From positions 1 to 64,000 of the forward strand of contig NZ_JAKRFI010000009.1 in NCBI RefSeq assembly GCF_022348165.1: a DNA stretch of 64,000 nucleotides, written 5' to 3'. Shown here one piece after another: positions 54,004 to 62,321 of this stretch (its first letter is position 1; every line of letters starts with the position of its first letter). The DNA comes from Halomonas sp. McH1-25. GTDB lineage: Bacteria; Pseudomonadota; Gammaproteobacteria; Pseudomonadales; Halomonadaceae. Under the pieces are notes generated by a model. It made no database searches. It saw nothing but the letters and a program-made list of their open reading frames with translations, and was not told the origin of the DNA. Position numbers and translations under genes: made by a program.

Positions 54004-55422
54004 ATGAAAAAACCGATGCTTCGCCGCGCGCTGCTCTCGATAGCACTTGCCACACCAATACTGGCTCATGCGCAGTCGGCCGACCGCCTCTATTACGACA
54101 TTGGCGGTGCTGCGCCCTTTAGCGCGTCGGCTGGTCTTGGTCACAGCCCCCATGTTCAGGGGCTCGGTGTCAGCTGGAACATTGATGCCACCTGCGGCAA
54201 TTTCGACCTGGGCGCGACGGTGAGCAACCAGCTCAACGGTGTTACCAACGGCTTCCAGAACATGATGGGCAACGTGGTTCAGAACGCGACCGGCGCAGTG
54301 GCCAGTCTGCCTGCCATGATCATCCAGCGTGCCAATCCAGCTCTTTACGACCTACTGACCAATGGCGTGCTTCAGGGCAGGCTCGACTTCGACAAGTCCA
54401 AACTCTCCTGCCAACGCATGTCCAAGTACCTGGCCGATGCCACGCTGGGTGGCCAGATGCAGCAGGCGGCGATGGCCGAGAACTGGCAGAACATCGCCGC
54501 CTCCAATACCGATGCGGTATCCGCTCAGGAGAGCGCCGAGGCCCAGGCCGGGAATACAGGCCGTACCTGGGTCGGCGGAGAGAAGCGCGGTGGCAGTGGT
54601 CAGCCGCCGGTGCGTGTCGTCCAGGATACCGCCCAGGCCGGTTACAACCTGCTCCATGGCCGCACCGACCCCACCTCGAATGCGCCCGTCTCGGGCGGTG
54701 GTGAGGGGTGGGAGTCAATCTCCACCTCGAGCGGCGACTGGATCGGTGGCGGCGGTATCGCCGGGGGCGGCGGTGGCGGTAGCGGTGACTGCAAGGGCGG
54801 GATGTGCACGGTCTGGGCCACACCGACCGAAGCGGCCGAGTGGACCCGAAAAATCGTGGGCGACACCGAGATCCGCACTTGTGACGGCTGTGAGAAGGTG
54901 CAAAGCATTGCCGGTACCGGCCTGATCCGCGAGCTAGAGGAGGAACAGGAAGAGATTCACGACAACCTGGTCGACATGCTCAATGGTGGCGAGATTACCC
55001 AGGCCAAGCTCGACGATGTGTCCGCTGGCAATGGCCTGGCGGTATCGCGTGGCGTCATCGAGGCGATGCGCTCCGACCCCCAGGGGCCTTTGCTGGCACA
55101 GCGACTGGCCAGTGAGATGGCTCTGGCCAGGATATTGACCAAAGCCATGTGGGCTCGACGGGCACTTATGGCGGGCTCAAGCGATCCCGGCATCGAGAGT
55201 AACCAGGAAGGCATGTCCGCGCTGGACCGCAAGATCGATTCTTTGAACCGGGACATCGAGCTGCTTCAGAGCGAAATGGAGATCCGTCAGTCGCTTGCCA
55301 GCAATGCAGCCTTGCAGGCAATGCGCCGGGCGTCCATCCGTGCCGCCGGATCCAGCCCGGCTGAGACCACGCTGCCAACCCCGGTGTTGGACGAGCGAGG
55401 TCGCCCAATGATGGTGAGGTAA
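54004..55422 (+). CDS. TIGR03755 family ICE protein (TraH-like)
   Basis: A 472-residue secreted protein of the TIGR03755 (PFL_4711) family. Signal peptide to AHAQS; RLYYDIGGAAPFSASAGLG near the N-terminus; a Gly-rich tract around residues 260 (GGGGGGSGDCKGGM); coiled coil near the end (RKIDSLNRDIELLQSEMEIR). TraH-like position before TraG. Confidence 0.86.
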   Translation: MKKPMLRRALLSIALATPILAHAQSADRLYYDIGGAAPFSASAGLGHSPHVQGLGVSWNIDATCGNFDLGATVSNQLNGVTNGFQNMMGNVVQNATGAVASLPAMIIQRANPALYDLLTNGVLQGRLDFDKSKLSCQRMSKYLADATLGGQMQQAAMAENWQNIAASNTDAVSAQESAEAQAGNTGRTWVGGEKRGGSGQPPVRVVQDTAQAGYNLLHGRTDPTSNAPVSGGGEGWESISTSSGDWIGGGGIAGGGGGGSGDCKGGMCTVWATPTEAAEWTRKIVGDTEIRTCDGCEKVQSIAGTGLIRELEEEQEEIHDNLVDMLNGGEITQAKLDDVSAGNGLAVSRGVIEAMRSDPQGPLLAQRLASEMALARILTKAMWARRALMAGSSDPGIESNQEGMSALDRKIDSLNRDIELLQSEMEIRQSLASNAALQAMRRASIRAAGSSPAETTLPTPVLDERGRPMMVR

Positions 55423-55425
55423 CGA

Positions 55426-55803
55426 ATGGCACTCAAGCGCCTCATCGATCCTCGTCGTTGGCCAGCGCCAATCGTATTTCTGACGACTCTTATCCTGGTC
55501 TTCTTGCTCAGCGGGGCCGCCGTCTCGCTGGCCATCCGGCTGATGGGCAGCCAGGAAGCCTTCGCCGCGGCCAAGCAGGCTGCTCTGCCGTGGCTCTTCC
55601 TCTGGCGATGGGCCTGCTATGCAGGCCTCATCGTTGGCTGGCTACGCCTCTGGAAGCCTCGCGTGGTCAAGCGCCTTAATGAGGATCGTGACGGCGGTGA
55701 CGCCGCTCGAGCACGCCTCGCACGTCTCGAGTATCTGGTGCTGGGTGCCATGGTCTGCATCAAGGTCCTCAACCTCATCGACTGGCTGGGAGGAAAACCA
55801 TGA
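55426..55803 (+). CDS. ICE membrane protein before traG
   Basis: A 125-residue protein with two or three membrane helices (PIVFLTTLILVFLLSGAAVS and a segment around WLFLWRWACYAGLIVGW). A small gene of this kind is common between the TIGR03755 and TraG genes. ATGA overlap with traG. Confidence 0.72.
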   Translation: MALKRLIDPRRWPAPIVFLTTLILVFLLSGAAVSLAIRLMGSQEAFAAAKQAALPWLFLWRWACYAGLIVGWLRLWKPRVVKRLNEDRDGGDAARARLARLEYLVLGAMVCIKVLNLIDWLGGKP

Positions 55804-57332
55804 CGGCCGATCTTAACGTCAGTGACTATTTCGAGATGGTCATGCTGATGATCGGGTGGGTGGTAAACAATGCCATCTGGTCATCACTGCTGCAGACTGG
55901 GCTGGCCTTGGTCCCCTTCGTCGCGCTGATCGTGTCCGAATGGTACAAGGTTCGCCAGGAAGGCGAGGACGAGGGTAACAAGGGGGTGCTGCTGATCGCT
56001 CGCATCGAGACGCAGCTCTACGCGATGGTGCTGTGCTATGCGTTCACCTGCGTGCCGATGATGCCGCTCTCCTTCAATCCAGTGAACACCGTCGAGCGCA
56101 CCAATCCCGATGGCACTCAGTGCAGCGTGGCCGTGATTGGGCAGGGCGAATGGGACAGCACGACGCTCAACTCGATCAGTGGGCAGACCGCAGAGATCCC
56201 CCTCTGGTGGGGGCTGGTTCATGCCGTCTCCAAGGGCGTAACCAATGTCGCCGTCTCAAGCATTCCTTGCACTCCCGATCTCCAAGCCATCACGTCCGAG
56301 ATCGATGCTCAGTCCATCACCGATCCTGGACTCAAGCGCGAGCTGGGGGAGTTCCAGCGTCAGTGCTACGGCGCTGCTCGTAACCTGCTATTCCAGCAGG
56401 GTGGGGCTATTACCGCGACCGACGCCCAGGATGTCGACTGGCTGGGTAGCGAGTTCTTCCTGAACACACCAGGTTACTACGACTCGTTCTATGCCGGTCG
56501 CCCGGTGGAGGGGTTTCCCTACCAGGCCAGCCGTGACCAGGCACGCCCGAGTACCGGCCCTGGACGGCCAGGCTATCCAAGCTGCAAGGAATGGTGGTCA
56601 GACAGTACCAATGGCCTCTATGCCCGGTTGCATGAGCAGGTCGACACGGGGCTGTGGGACACCGTGGCTTCCGTCTTCACCAGCTCCGATGCCGAGGGCT
56701 ATGTGATTCGTCGGTTGATCAGCCATCGCGCAGGCTCAGCCAATGGCAACCAATCGATCGCCGTGGCGGGCTACGGCAACCTGGACGGGGGTATTGTCAG
56801 CGATGTGGGTGATACGCTCTTGATGGCTGCCGGTGGCGTTGGGGGAGCCTTGGGCGCGGTCATGGGCAAAGCCGGCATGGACATGCTCAAGCGGGCCCTG
56901 CCGATGGTCCAGTACATCCTGATCATGGCGGTGGTGATCTGTCTGCCGTTCGTCATGACGGTTTCCGGCTACTCGTTCAAGGTGGCCGGTACAGCGACCT
57001 TCGGGCTGTTTGCGCTCTGGTTCCTGACGTTCTGGTGGGAATTGGCCCGCTGGATCAACTCGAACCTGATCGATCTGCTGTACAACTCCGAGGCGGCCAA
57101 GCTGAGCTTTGTCGCGGCAGCACAGAACGGCTACGACAGGCTAGTCCTGGTATTCGTGGAGTGGGCGACGTTCTTGCTTTTGCCTTCAATCTGGGTCGCA
57201 ACGCTCGCATGGACTGGTATGAAGGTAGGAAGCACCTTTAGTCAGAGTTTTGGCGAAGGTGCAAAAGGTGCGAAAGGCGCAGGAGATAAAGGAGCGGATA
57301 TAGCCTCAAAGGCAGCAACTAAGGGTAAGTAG
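55800..57332 (+). CDS. traG: TraG N-terminal domain protein
   Basis: A 510-residue membrane protein like the N-terminal domain of TraG. Helices near residues 15-45, 65-90 and a group from 345 to 470. It acts in pilus assembly and mating-pair stabilisation. Last gene of the transfer set seen here; the C-terminal tail is Gly/Ala/Lys-rich (GEGAKGAKGAGDKGADIA). Confidence 0.87.
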   Translation: MTADLNVSDYFEMVMLMIGWVVNNAIWSSLLQTGLALVPFVALIVSEWYKVRQEGEDEGNKGVLLIARIETQLYAMVLCYAFTCVPMMPLSFNPVNTVERTNPDGTQCSVAVIGQGEWDSTTLNSISGQTAEIPLWWGLVHAVSKGVTNVAVSSIPCTPDLQAITSEIDAQSITDPGLKRELGEFQRQCYGAARNLLFQQGGAITATDAQDVDWLGSEFFLNTPGYYDSFYAGRPVEGFPYQASRDQARPSTGPGRPGYPSCKEWWSDSTNGLYARLHEQVDTGLWDTVASVFTSSDAEGYVIRRLISHRAGSANGNQSIAVAGYGNLDGGIVSDVGDTLLMAAGGVGGALGAVMGKAGMDMLKRALPMVQYILIMAVVICLPFVMTVSGYSFKVAGTATFGLFALWFLTFWWELARWINSNLIDLLYNSEAAKLSFVAAAQNGYDRLVLVFVEWATFLLLPSIWVATLAWTGMKVGSTFSQSFGEGAKGAKGAGDKGADIASKAATKGK

Positions 57333-57363
57333 TGTGGGGCCGGCGCGTTGAAATGTGTCGGCC

Positions 57364-57612
57364 TCAATTCCACTCTGGATCTTCAGCTCTAGGAGAGCCA
57401 CCTAGATCCTCAGCAGTCCACCCGTACTGGACGTTTGAATTTTCTTCTTCATCTCTACTGACAGGTACGCTTACAGCTGCGTTGACCAGCGCTCCCGCTA
57501 AACCAGCGGTGCCTACTGTAGCTACTTTGCCCGTGACCTTCGTGATATCCGTGGCCAGCTTCGCGGTCGCCTTGCGGCCTTTGGCAGTAGTGAGGAGTTC
57601 AGCAAGTTTCAT
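57364..57612 (-). CDS. unknown small protein, 82 residues
   Basis: MKLAELLTTAKGRKATAKLA starts a basic, Ala-rich N-terminus, then a weakly hydrophobic helix (GTAGLAGALVNAAVSVPV) and an acidic tail. Start at 57612 chosen for GGGAGG upstream. Opposite strand to traG, close to the toxin-antitoxin genes. Not recognised. Confidence 0.5.
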   Translation of the reverse strand: MKLAELLTTAKGRKATAKLATDITKVTGKVATVGTAGLAGALVNAAVSVPVSRDEEENSNVQYGWTAEDLGGSPRAEDPEWN

Positions 57613-57694
57613 GGGGATACCTCCCATGTGTCATAGTCTATATCAGCAGACTAGCCCAGCAGCCATCGCAATGCTATCCGAGCGGGCCCTGTCT

Positions 57695-58009
57695 TCACTC
57701 CAGCTCAGCGAGATACTCGATCGTCTCGGGGTGCCGTTTAACCAAGCGAATCAGGGTCTGCGCCTGAGCGTTGGGTTTGGACCGGCCCTGCTCCCAATTT
57801 TCAAGCGTTCGCTTGTTGGTTCTCAGATACTGAGCGAAGACCCCCTGAGACATATTCAGATTTTCGCGTATCTGAATCAATTCTTGAGAAGTGATGTCTG
57901 GTAGCTCGGCAGCGCTCACTGCATGAGAACGCAGAGTGCGCTTGCCCTGACGGGCCTCAGCCAAAGCGTCGAAGCCTTCGACAAGTTCATCAAATACGTT
58001 GCGGCTCAT
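57695..58009 (-). CDS. HigA-type antitoxin (XRE family)
   Basis: A 104-residue antitoxin with a helix-turn-helix (LIQIRENLNMSQGVFAQYLR, then TNKRTLENWEQG). It overlaps the toxin stop by 4 bases. Toxin-first order is typical of HigBA. It should bind the palindrome ahead of the operon. Confidence 0.85.
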   Translation of the reverse strand: MSRNVFDELVEGFDALAEARQGKRTLRSHAVSAAELPDITSQELIQIRENLNMSQGVFAQYLRTNKRTLENWEQGRSKPNAQAQTLIRLVKRHPETIEYLAELE

Positions 58010-58350
58010 TTGCTTGCCCTCGCTTTGATCTCGGTCTCTAGCATTTGCTTCAGCACCCTCTTTTGGGTTGGAGTCAGATCATCCTGGACGTCCTTGCTAT
58101 AGAGCGTGAACAGCCAGAATTGGGCGCCACCGAGCCACCAGTAGTAGATGACCCGGACTCCGCCACGCTTGCCTTTCGAGCGCCCAGGATCCTGGTATCT
58201 GACCTTGCGTAGTCCACCAGTACCTTGAATCACATCGCCAGCATGAGGCTGCAGCAGCAGATACTGCTGGAACGTGGTGAATGTCTCGTCGTCCCAGTAA
58301 TCCGTCCTGTAGCGCTGAAACGCTGGCAGTTCAACAAACAGGGCTTTCAT
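58006..58350 (-). CDS. HigB/RelE-type toxin
   Basis: A 114-residue RelE/HigB superfamily toxin. IQGTGGLRKVRYQDPGRSKG, GKRGGVRVIYYWW and the end FTLYSKDVQDDLTPTQKRVL are the family's core beta strands with basic catalytic residues. Would cleave mRNA at the ribosome. Likely stabilises the element. Confidence 0.87.
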   Translation of the reverse strand: MKALFVELPAFQRYRTDYWDDETFTTFQQYLLLQPHAGDVIQGTGGLRKVRYQDPGRSKGKRGGVRVIYYWWLGGAQFWLFTLYSKDVQDDLTPTQKRVLKQMLETEIKARASK

Positions 58351-58356
58351 GTAGTG

Positions 58357-58371
58357 TACGCAGCCTGCGTA
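58357..58371. promoter_or_regulatory. HigBA operator palindrome
   Basis: TACGCAG-C-CTGCGTA, a perfect 7-bp inverted repeat 6 bases upstream of the toxin start and overlapping a possible minus-strand -10 (TATACG). Expected binding site for HigA or the HigBA complex. Confidence 0.65.
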
Positions 58372-58644
58372 TAGTTTGGAAGGTCAGCTATTGTTTCTCA
58401 TGATCCACTATCGGTCGCTTCTCGTCATGTTTGTTAGCTAACGCCTGGCGGTCTCCCCACGAGGGAAAGGGCAGAGGGCTCACCCAAAGGGTTGGAAGGG
58501 AAGGGGAGTAAGGGGAAGGGGCTTACCCGGCCTTTATAGCGGAAACCCCAAAGGGACGGGCCAAAGGAAGCCCCAAAGGGACTCGCCTAGGCATGTTTCT
58601 CACACTTGACCCGAAGTTCCTGCAATCCGATACTTGTCCTGCAT
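58372..58644. other. gap rich in short purine repeats
   Basis: No gene supported. Contains repeated AAGGGGAAGGGG-like and CCCCAAAGGGAC units (58490-58580) between the toxin-antitoxin operon and the duplicated leader. May be a recombination scar or decayed sequence. Confidence 0.4.
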
Positions 58645-58845
58645 GACGTTGGCTGTTGACGGTAACGACAGCGCCTTTTGCCTTCGGGCAATTCCCAAAG
58701 CCGTAACGCATCCCGAGAGACGGCGCTCGAATGAGCTGGATGCCACTTCCGAATTTACGGCACGCTGCCGTACCACCCATCCGGGGAAACACTTCCCCGG
58801 CTGGGGATGGTGTTTCTCCTGGATCCGATCCACTGGAGCAACGCC
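58645..58845 (+). promoter_or_regulatory. radC-type leader, long copy E (duplicate of copy A)
   Basis: Bases 58645-58819 are nearly identical to 30516-30689, with about five differences. Core hairpin CGGGGAA / TTCCCCG at 58782-58799. GGTGTTTCTCC (58809-58819) can pair with GGAGCAACGCC (58835-58845), which holds the ribosome site of the gene at 58846. Confidence 0.72.
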
Positions 58846-59370
58846 ATGAATCCCTTCAAAGGCTCACGCGCCTTCCTGTTCGCTGTACTCATACCGATCA
58901 TGCTGCCGCAAGTCCTGCCTGAGCCACTGTTGTGGATCTGGTTGACCCTGGTAGTTCTCTGGGCGCTCAAGCGCCTGGGGATCATCAAGATCGGTTTTGA
59001 TCCCAATCTCCAATCTGACGACGATCCGGCGTCCTCGCCTGGTTCGTCTGAACGTGAGGGCTCTGCGCATCAAGGGAAGATCGTTGCCCTGGGCAGCGCT
59101 CCCTATCAGTTCGATGAGGCGAACAGTCTCAGCTACTACATCACGCTGCGGTCAGGGCGTGGTAACGACAAGACGTTGTGGGGTGTCGATCTGAGGCGCG
59201 TCGCGCGCGAGACATCCCTGGCGGTTGATGACACGGTTGCGCTCGAGTTCCTCGGACGCCAGGCCGTCGTCGTCCAGAAGCCGATCCGCGATGACCAAGG
59301 AAGGATCGTTGATCATCAGAAGATCAATACGCATCGCTACTCCTGGTCGGCCAAGGTCCTGTCGGCATAA
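58846..59370 (+). CDS. unknown membrane-anchored protein with relaxase/primase-associated-like domain
   Basis: 174 residues. N-terminal membrane helices (RAFLFAVLIPIMLPQVLP and LLWIWLTLVVLWALKRL). A soluble domain follows with SLSYYITLRSGRGNDKTLWG and VDLRRVARETSLAVDDTVAL. That domain resembles a small module found at the ends of conjugative relaxases and plasmid primases; this is from memory and tentative. Leader-controlled start. Confidence 0.6.
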   Translation: MNPFKGSRAFLFAVLIPIMLPQVLPEPLLWIWLTLVVLWALKRLGIIKIGFDPNLQSDDDPASSPGSSEREGSAHQGKIVALGSAPYQFDEANSLSYYITLRSGRGNDKTLWGVDLRRVARETSLAVDDTVALEFLGRQAVVVQKPIRDDQGRIVDHQKINTHRYSWSAKVLSA

Positions 59371-59381
59371 ACCAAGCAGTA

Positions 59382-59456
59382 TTCACCCCATGGGGAAGTT
59401 TCCTTCCCCATGGGGGCGAGGTGCTTCCCTTTTTTATTCAATCAAGGAGAAGCACC
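59382..59456 (+). promoter_or_regulatory. radC-type leader, copy F
   Basis: Long hairpin CCCCATGGGGAAG / CTTCCCCATGGGG (59387-59415). GGTGCTTCCC (59420-59429) pairs with GGAGAAGCACC (59446-59456), masking the ribosome site. Confidence 0.72.
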
Positions 59457-59852
59457 ATGAATCGCACTATCAACCCTAGCCCCATCCGCATTGATATCAC
59501 CACCAAGGCGCAGTGCCGAGGGCTTTGCCCCGAGCGCCGCGACGTCATGGTGCAAATGGAGCAGGCCCTCATGAACGAGGTTGCCATGCTCACGGAGACG
59601 GCGGCCGCGAACGACGTCATGGCCAGCCTGCACTGGCTGGAGCGTCTTGACGCCTTCATAGACCAGGTGCGTGTCGCGTTGGCGAAAGCACCGGACGGCT
59701 GCCGGTCGTTCGACTTCGACATAACGGCACTGCCTAGCACCGGCGACTTCCGTCAGCCACTGCGCCTCGAGATTCATGCGGAGATCGAGACCTTCCTTAA
59801 CAAGCACGCACTTGTGCTCTCGCTGGCCGGTCATCAACGCCTGGTTGCCTGA
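59457..59852 (+). CDS. unknown ICE accessory protein, 131 residues
   Basis: Soluble, helical protein beginning MNRTINPSPIRIDITTKAQC. No recognised domain. It has its own structured leader and ends before a terminator, so it is an independent unit. Confidence 0.6.
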   Translation: MNRTINPSPIRIDITTKAQCRGLCPERRDVMVQMEQALMNEVAMLTETAAANDVMASLHWLERLDAFIDQVRVALAKAPDGCRSFDFDITALPSTGDFRQPLRLEIHAEIETFLNKHALVLSLAGHQRLVA

Positions 59853-59872
59853 GCTACTCCACGTTAAGCCAT

Positions 59873-59898
59873 GAAGCCCGTTCCTCCGGGCTTCTTTC
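59873..59898 (+). terminator. terminator before radC
   Basis: GAAGCCCG / CGGGCTTC stem followed by TTTC, shortly after the previous stop codon. Confidence 0.65.
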
Positions 59899-59959
59899 AA
59901 TCCCCGCCGGGACTCGCTCCCGGTAGGGGCGGCCCGGTCATTTTCAAAGGAATACGAAA
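59899..59959 (+). promoter_or_regulatory. radC-type leader, copy G
   Basis: Hairpin CCGGGA / TCCCGG (59907-59923) with outer CCCC / GGGG pairing. CATTTTC (59939-59945) pairs with GAAAATG (59956-59962), which includes the start codon itself. It precedes radC, the gene that names the motif. Confidence 0.75.
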
Positions 59960-60445
59960 ATGTCGGTACTGATGATTCAAGAAGCCTGCGGTAACTACGC
60001 CCCGGCCCCTCCCGAGACGATTGCTGCTGAAGCTCGCCGGCTTCGCGAAAGCCGCTGGCTGCCTCAGCAAGTCTCTTTTTCGACCATAGACGCGGTTCGC
60101 GACTACCTGGACATACAGCTGGCAGAGAGCGCGCGCGAGGTGTTCTGCGTCCTCTTTCTGGACTCCCAGCATCGCCTGATCGCATGCGAGGAGCTGTTCC
60201 AGGGCACCCTCGACGCTGCGGCGGTCTATCCCCGCGAAGTCGTGAAGGCCGCTCTGAAGCACAACGCAGGTGCGGTCATTCTGGCGCACAACCATCCAAG
60301 TGGTGTGACGGAGCCCAGTGCGGCTGACCGCCATATCACCAAAAAGCTGGTTGAAGCGTTGGGACTGGTTGATTGCCGCGTGCTGGATCACTTCATCGTT
60401 GGCCATGGGCGAGCGTATTCGTTCGCCGAACATCGCCTGCTCTGA
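59960..60445 (+). CDS. radC: RadC family JAB-domain protein
   Basis: A 161-residue mobile-element RadC with the JAMM metal motif: Glu in the ESAREVF/EVFC region, HNHPSG with His110 and His112, and Asp123 in SAADRH. The helix-hairpin-helix domain of chromosomal RadC is absent, as usual in element-borne copies. Thought to help against host restriction, but the substrate is unknown. Confidence 0.92.
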   Translation: MSVLMIQEACGNYAPAPPETIAAEARRLRESRWLPQQVSFSTIDAVRDYLDIQLAESAREVFCVLFLDSQHRLIACEELFQGTLDAAAVYPREVVKAALKHNAGAVILAHNHPSGVTEPSAADRHITKKLVEALGLVDCRVLDHFIVGHGRAYSFAEHRLL

Positions 60446-60461
60446 ATTTTTTAACGCTACA

Positions 60462-60482
60462 AACCCGGCGTGCCGGGTTCTT
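60462..60482 (+). terminator. terminator after radC
   Basis: AACCCGGC / GCCGGGTT stem with a 2-base loop and a short pyrimidine tail, 16 bases after the stop. Confidence 0.55.
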
Positions 60483-60545
60483 CACTCCCGACCGGGATTC
60501 GCTCCCGGTTGGGGGCGGCCCGGTCCTCAATTTGAGGATGCAACC
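60483..60545 (+). promoter_or_regulatory. radC-type leader, copy H
   Basis: Hairpin ACCGGGA / TCCCGGT (60491-60509). CCTCAA / TTGAGG (60525-60537) just before the ATG at 60546 overlaps the GAGG ribosome site. Confidence 0.72.
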
Positions 60546-61559
60546 ATGGGTGACATCTACCAAGCCATCACCGACAGGATCTTGGACAGTCTCGAGCAGG
60601 GGGTGCTTCCCGGTGTCGGGCGTCCCTGGGACTCCTCCAGTCGGACGCCGCTCATACCGCGCAACGCCGTCTCCGGTCGCCAGTACAACGGCATCAACGT
60701 GCCATTGCTCTGGGACATGGCGGAAAAGCGCGGTTTTTCTCAGGACCGCTGGCTCACCTTTCGCCAGGCGAAAGAGGCCGGGTGCACGGTACGCAAGGGC
60801 GAACGCAGTACCCTGGCGTGTTTCTACAAACCCATGAAACGGGAAATCGTCGACGATGCCGGCGAACCCGTGCTGGATGAAGAGGGCAACCCGAAGGAGA
60901 AGCACTTTGCCATTCTGCGGGGCTTTAACCTCTTCAACATTGATCAGTGTGATGGGCTCCCTGACGAGATCACGAACCCACCGCCGACGGCAGTCGAGGG
61001 ATTCGACAGCGTGGATGCGCTGGACGACTTCATCGGCGGCTGTGGCATCAAGGTGGTGCATTCGCTGGATCGTGAGATTGCCGGTTACTACCCCAAACAG
61101 GATCGCGTACTGCTGCCGGCAAAGGAGCGGTTTCACGATGCTGAGGGGTATTACAGCGTCGCACTGCATGAACTTACGCACGCTACAGGGCACGAATCAC
61201 GCCTGGCACGCCCAGGGATCACCGACCCCGACGCGACTTACGGCTCGCCGAAGTACGCGCTCGAGGAGCTGGTCGCTCAGCTGGGGAGTGCGTTTCTGTG
61301 TGGTCATTTCGGGATCCGAAACGAGGCTTTCGATGCCGCCTACATCGCCAGCTGGATTCAGGCGTTGCGGGATGACAAGAGAGCCATATTTCGGGCAACC
61401 GGCGCGGCACGCCTGGCAGCGGAGTTCCTGAAGCAGGCTTACCAGGAAAACCGTGCGCCGGCGTCGACTGACGAACCACAGCGGGAACGTATCGAGGCAG
61501 CGTCTCAACCGCGTCCCAAGGCGGATGACCAGGACATCGAGTTGTTCGGCCATCAGTGA
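60546..61559 (+). CDS. ardC: ArdC family anti-restriction protein
   Basis: A 337-residue ArdC-like protein. N-terminal single-stranded-DNA-binding domain (DUF1738; RNAVSGRQYNGINVPLLW and FRQAKEAGCTVRKGERST), then a zincin metallopeptidase-like domain with HELTHATGH (His208, Glu209, His212). Protects incoming DNA from restriction. The stop at 61557 is followed by 46 more in-frame codons, so the gene may have been longer. Confidence 0.88.
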   Translation: MGDIYQAITDRILDSLEQGVLPGVGRPWDSSSRTPLIPRNAVSGRQYNGINVPLLWDMAEKRGFSQDRWLTFRQAKEAGCTVRKGERSTLACFYKPMKREIVDDAGEPVLDEEGNPKEKHFAILRGFNLFNIDQCDGLPDEITNPPPTAVEGFDSVDALDDFIGGCGIKVVHSLDREIAGYYPKQDRVLLPAKERFHDAEGYYSVALHELTHATGHESRLARPGITDPDATYGSPKYALEELVAQLGSAFLCGHFGIRNEAFDAAYIASWIQALRDDKRAIFRATGAARLAAEFLKQAYQENRAPASTDEPQRERIEAASQPRPKADDQDIELFGHQ

Positions 61560-61700
61560 CCGCTGGGCGATAGCGTCAAGCTGGACCCTACGGTCGGCCG
61601 AGGCACGTTCCGGGCTCAGGTTTCGCGCCTGAAGCAGCTCGGTTATCGGTTCGATGCTGCGTCGCAGACCTGGAACTACTCGGCTGTTGCAGCCGCCTGA
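61560..61700 (+). pseudogene. in-frame tail after the ardC stop
   Basis: After the TGA at 61557-61559 the same frame stays open for 46 codons (PLGDSVKLDPTVGRGTFRAQ ... RFDAASQTWNYSAVAAA) to TGA at 61698-61700. The tail looks protein-like (LKQLGYRFDAASQTWNY). Either ardC was shortened by a stop mutation, or this is the remnant of a separate domain. Confidence 0.55.
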
Positions 61701-61723
61701 GCTTTCTACCAAGGAGACAGTGC

Positions 61724-61945
61724 ATGACGTCCACACTCGACATACCCAATGGCCACCTCGCCTATCGTGAGCTGGGCCTGACGTTGCCCGTTGGCGTCCT
61801 GTGCAGTGCGGCAGGCTTCTATCTGGGTACGTCCGATGAAACAGGGTTTCCCGTCTCGCGCGAGTCGGCGGAGTACTTCACTACACACGACCAGGCTGAG
61901 CAGGCACTGGCCAGCGGTAGCTGGACCCAGCGTCTGCGTGCCTGA
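61724..61945 (+). CDS. unknown small ICE protein, 73 residues
   Basis: Begins MTSTLDIPNGHLAYRELGLT. AAGGAG lies about 9 bases upstream. No obvious structured leader, unlike its neighbours. No recognised domain. Confidence 0.55.
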   Translation: MTSTLDIPNGHLAYRELGLTLPVGVLCSAAGFYLGTSDETGFPVSRESAEYFTTHDQAEQALASGSWTQRLRA

Positions 61946-61959
61946 CTGACTGAAAGATC

Positions 61960-62027
61960 CTTCCCCCAACGGGCGATTCCAGCCCGTCGGGGTGGGATCG
62001 CCCATCAGCAACCTGATGGAGACGAAC
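61960..62027 (+). promoter_or_regulatory. radC-type leader, copy I
   Basis: ACGGGC / GCCCGT hairpin with TCCCCC...GGGG outer pairing (61962-61992). Then CATCAG / CTGATG, directly next to the GGAG ribosome site. Confidence 0.65.
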
Positions 62028-62309
62028 ATGCCAGCGACTAAATCCATGGACCCGGCCTTTGCAGCCCTCACGGAAGCACAGCTGCGAATGATCGAGGACC
62101 AGCTATCCAATAACGAATCCTCAACCGATGAGGAGCTTTTCGAGTTCTTTATCGAAGAAGGCATTCCGGTGACACCGGCACGACAGGCAATCGAAGCCTA
62201 TCGTGACCAGTACCTCACCGAGATTTACGAGGAGGGGCAAACTCCGATCCGCCAGGGCAATAACGCACGCCGTTATGCACCCGAGGAACGTCGGTTCAGA
62301 CCCGTCTAA
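62028..62309 (+). CDS. unknown ICE accessory protein, 93 residues
   Basis: Acidic helical protein from MPATKSMDPAFAALTEAQLR. Start at 62028 is 7 bases after GGAG. Unknown function; leader-controlled. Confidence 0.55.
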   Translation: MPATKSMDPAFAALTEAQLRMIEDQLSNNESSTDEELFEFFIEEGIPVTPARQAIEAYRDQYLTEIYEEGQTPIRQGNNARRYAPEERRFRPV

Positions 62310-62321
62310 CGACACTCATAT

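Noticed and set aside
60447..60456. TTTTTTAACGCTAC as another TTAACRTTTC box
   Set aside because: Only TTAACG matches and the spacing is before a leader-controlled gene, unlike the other six.
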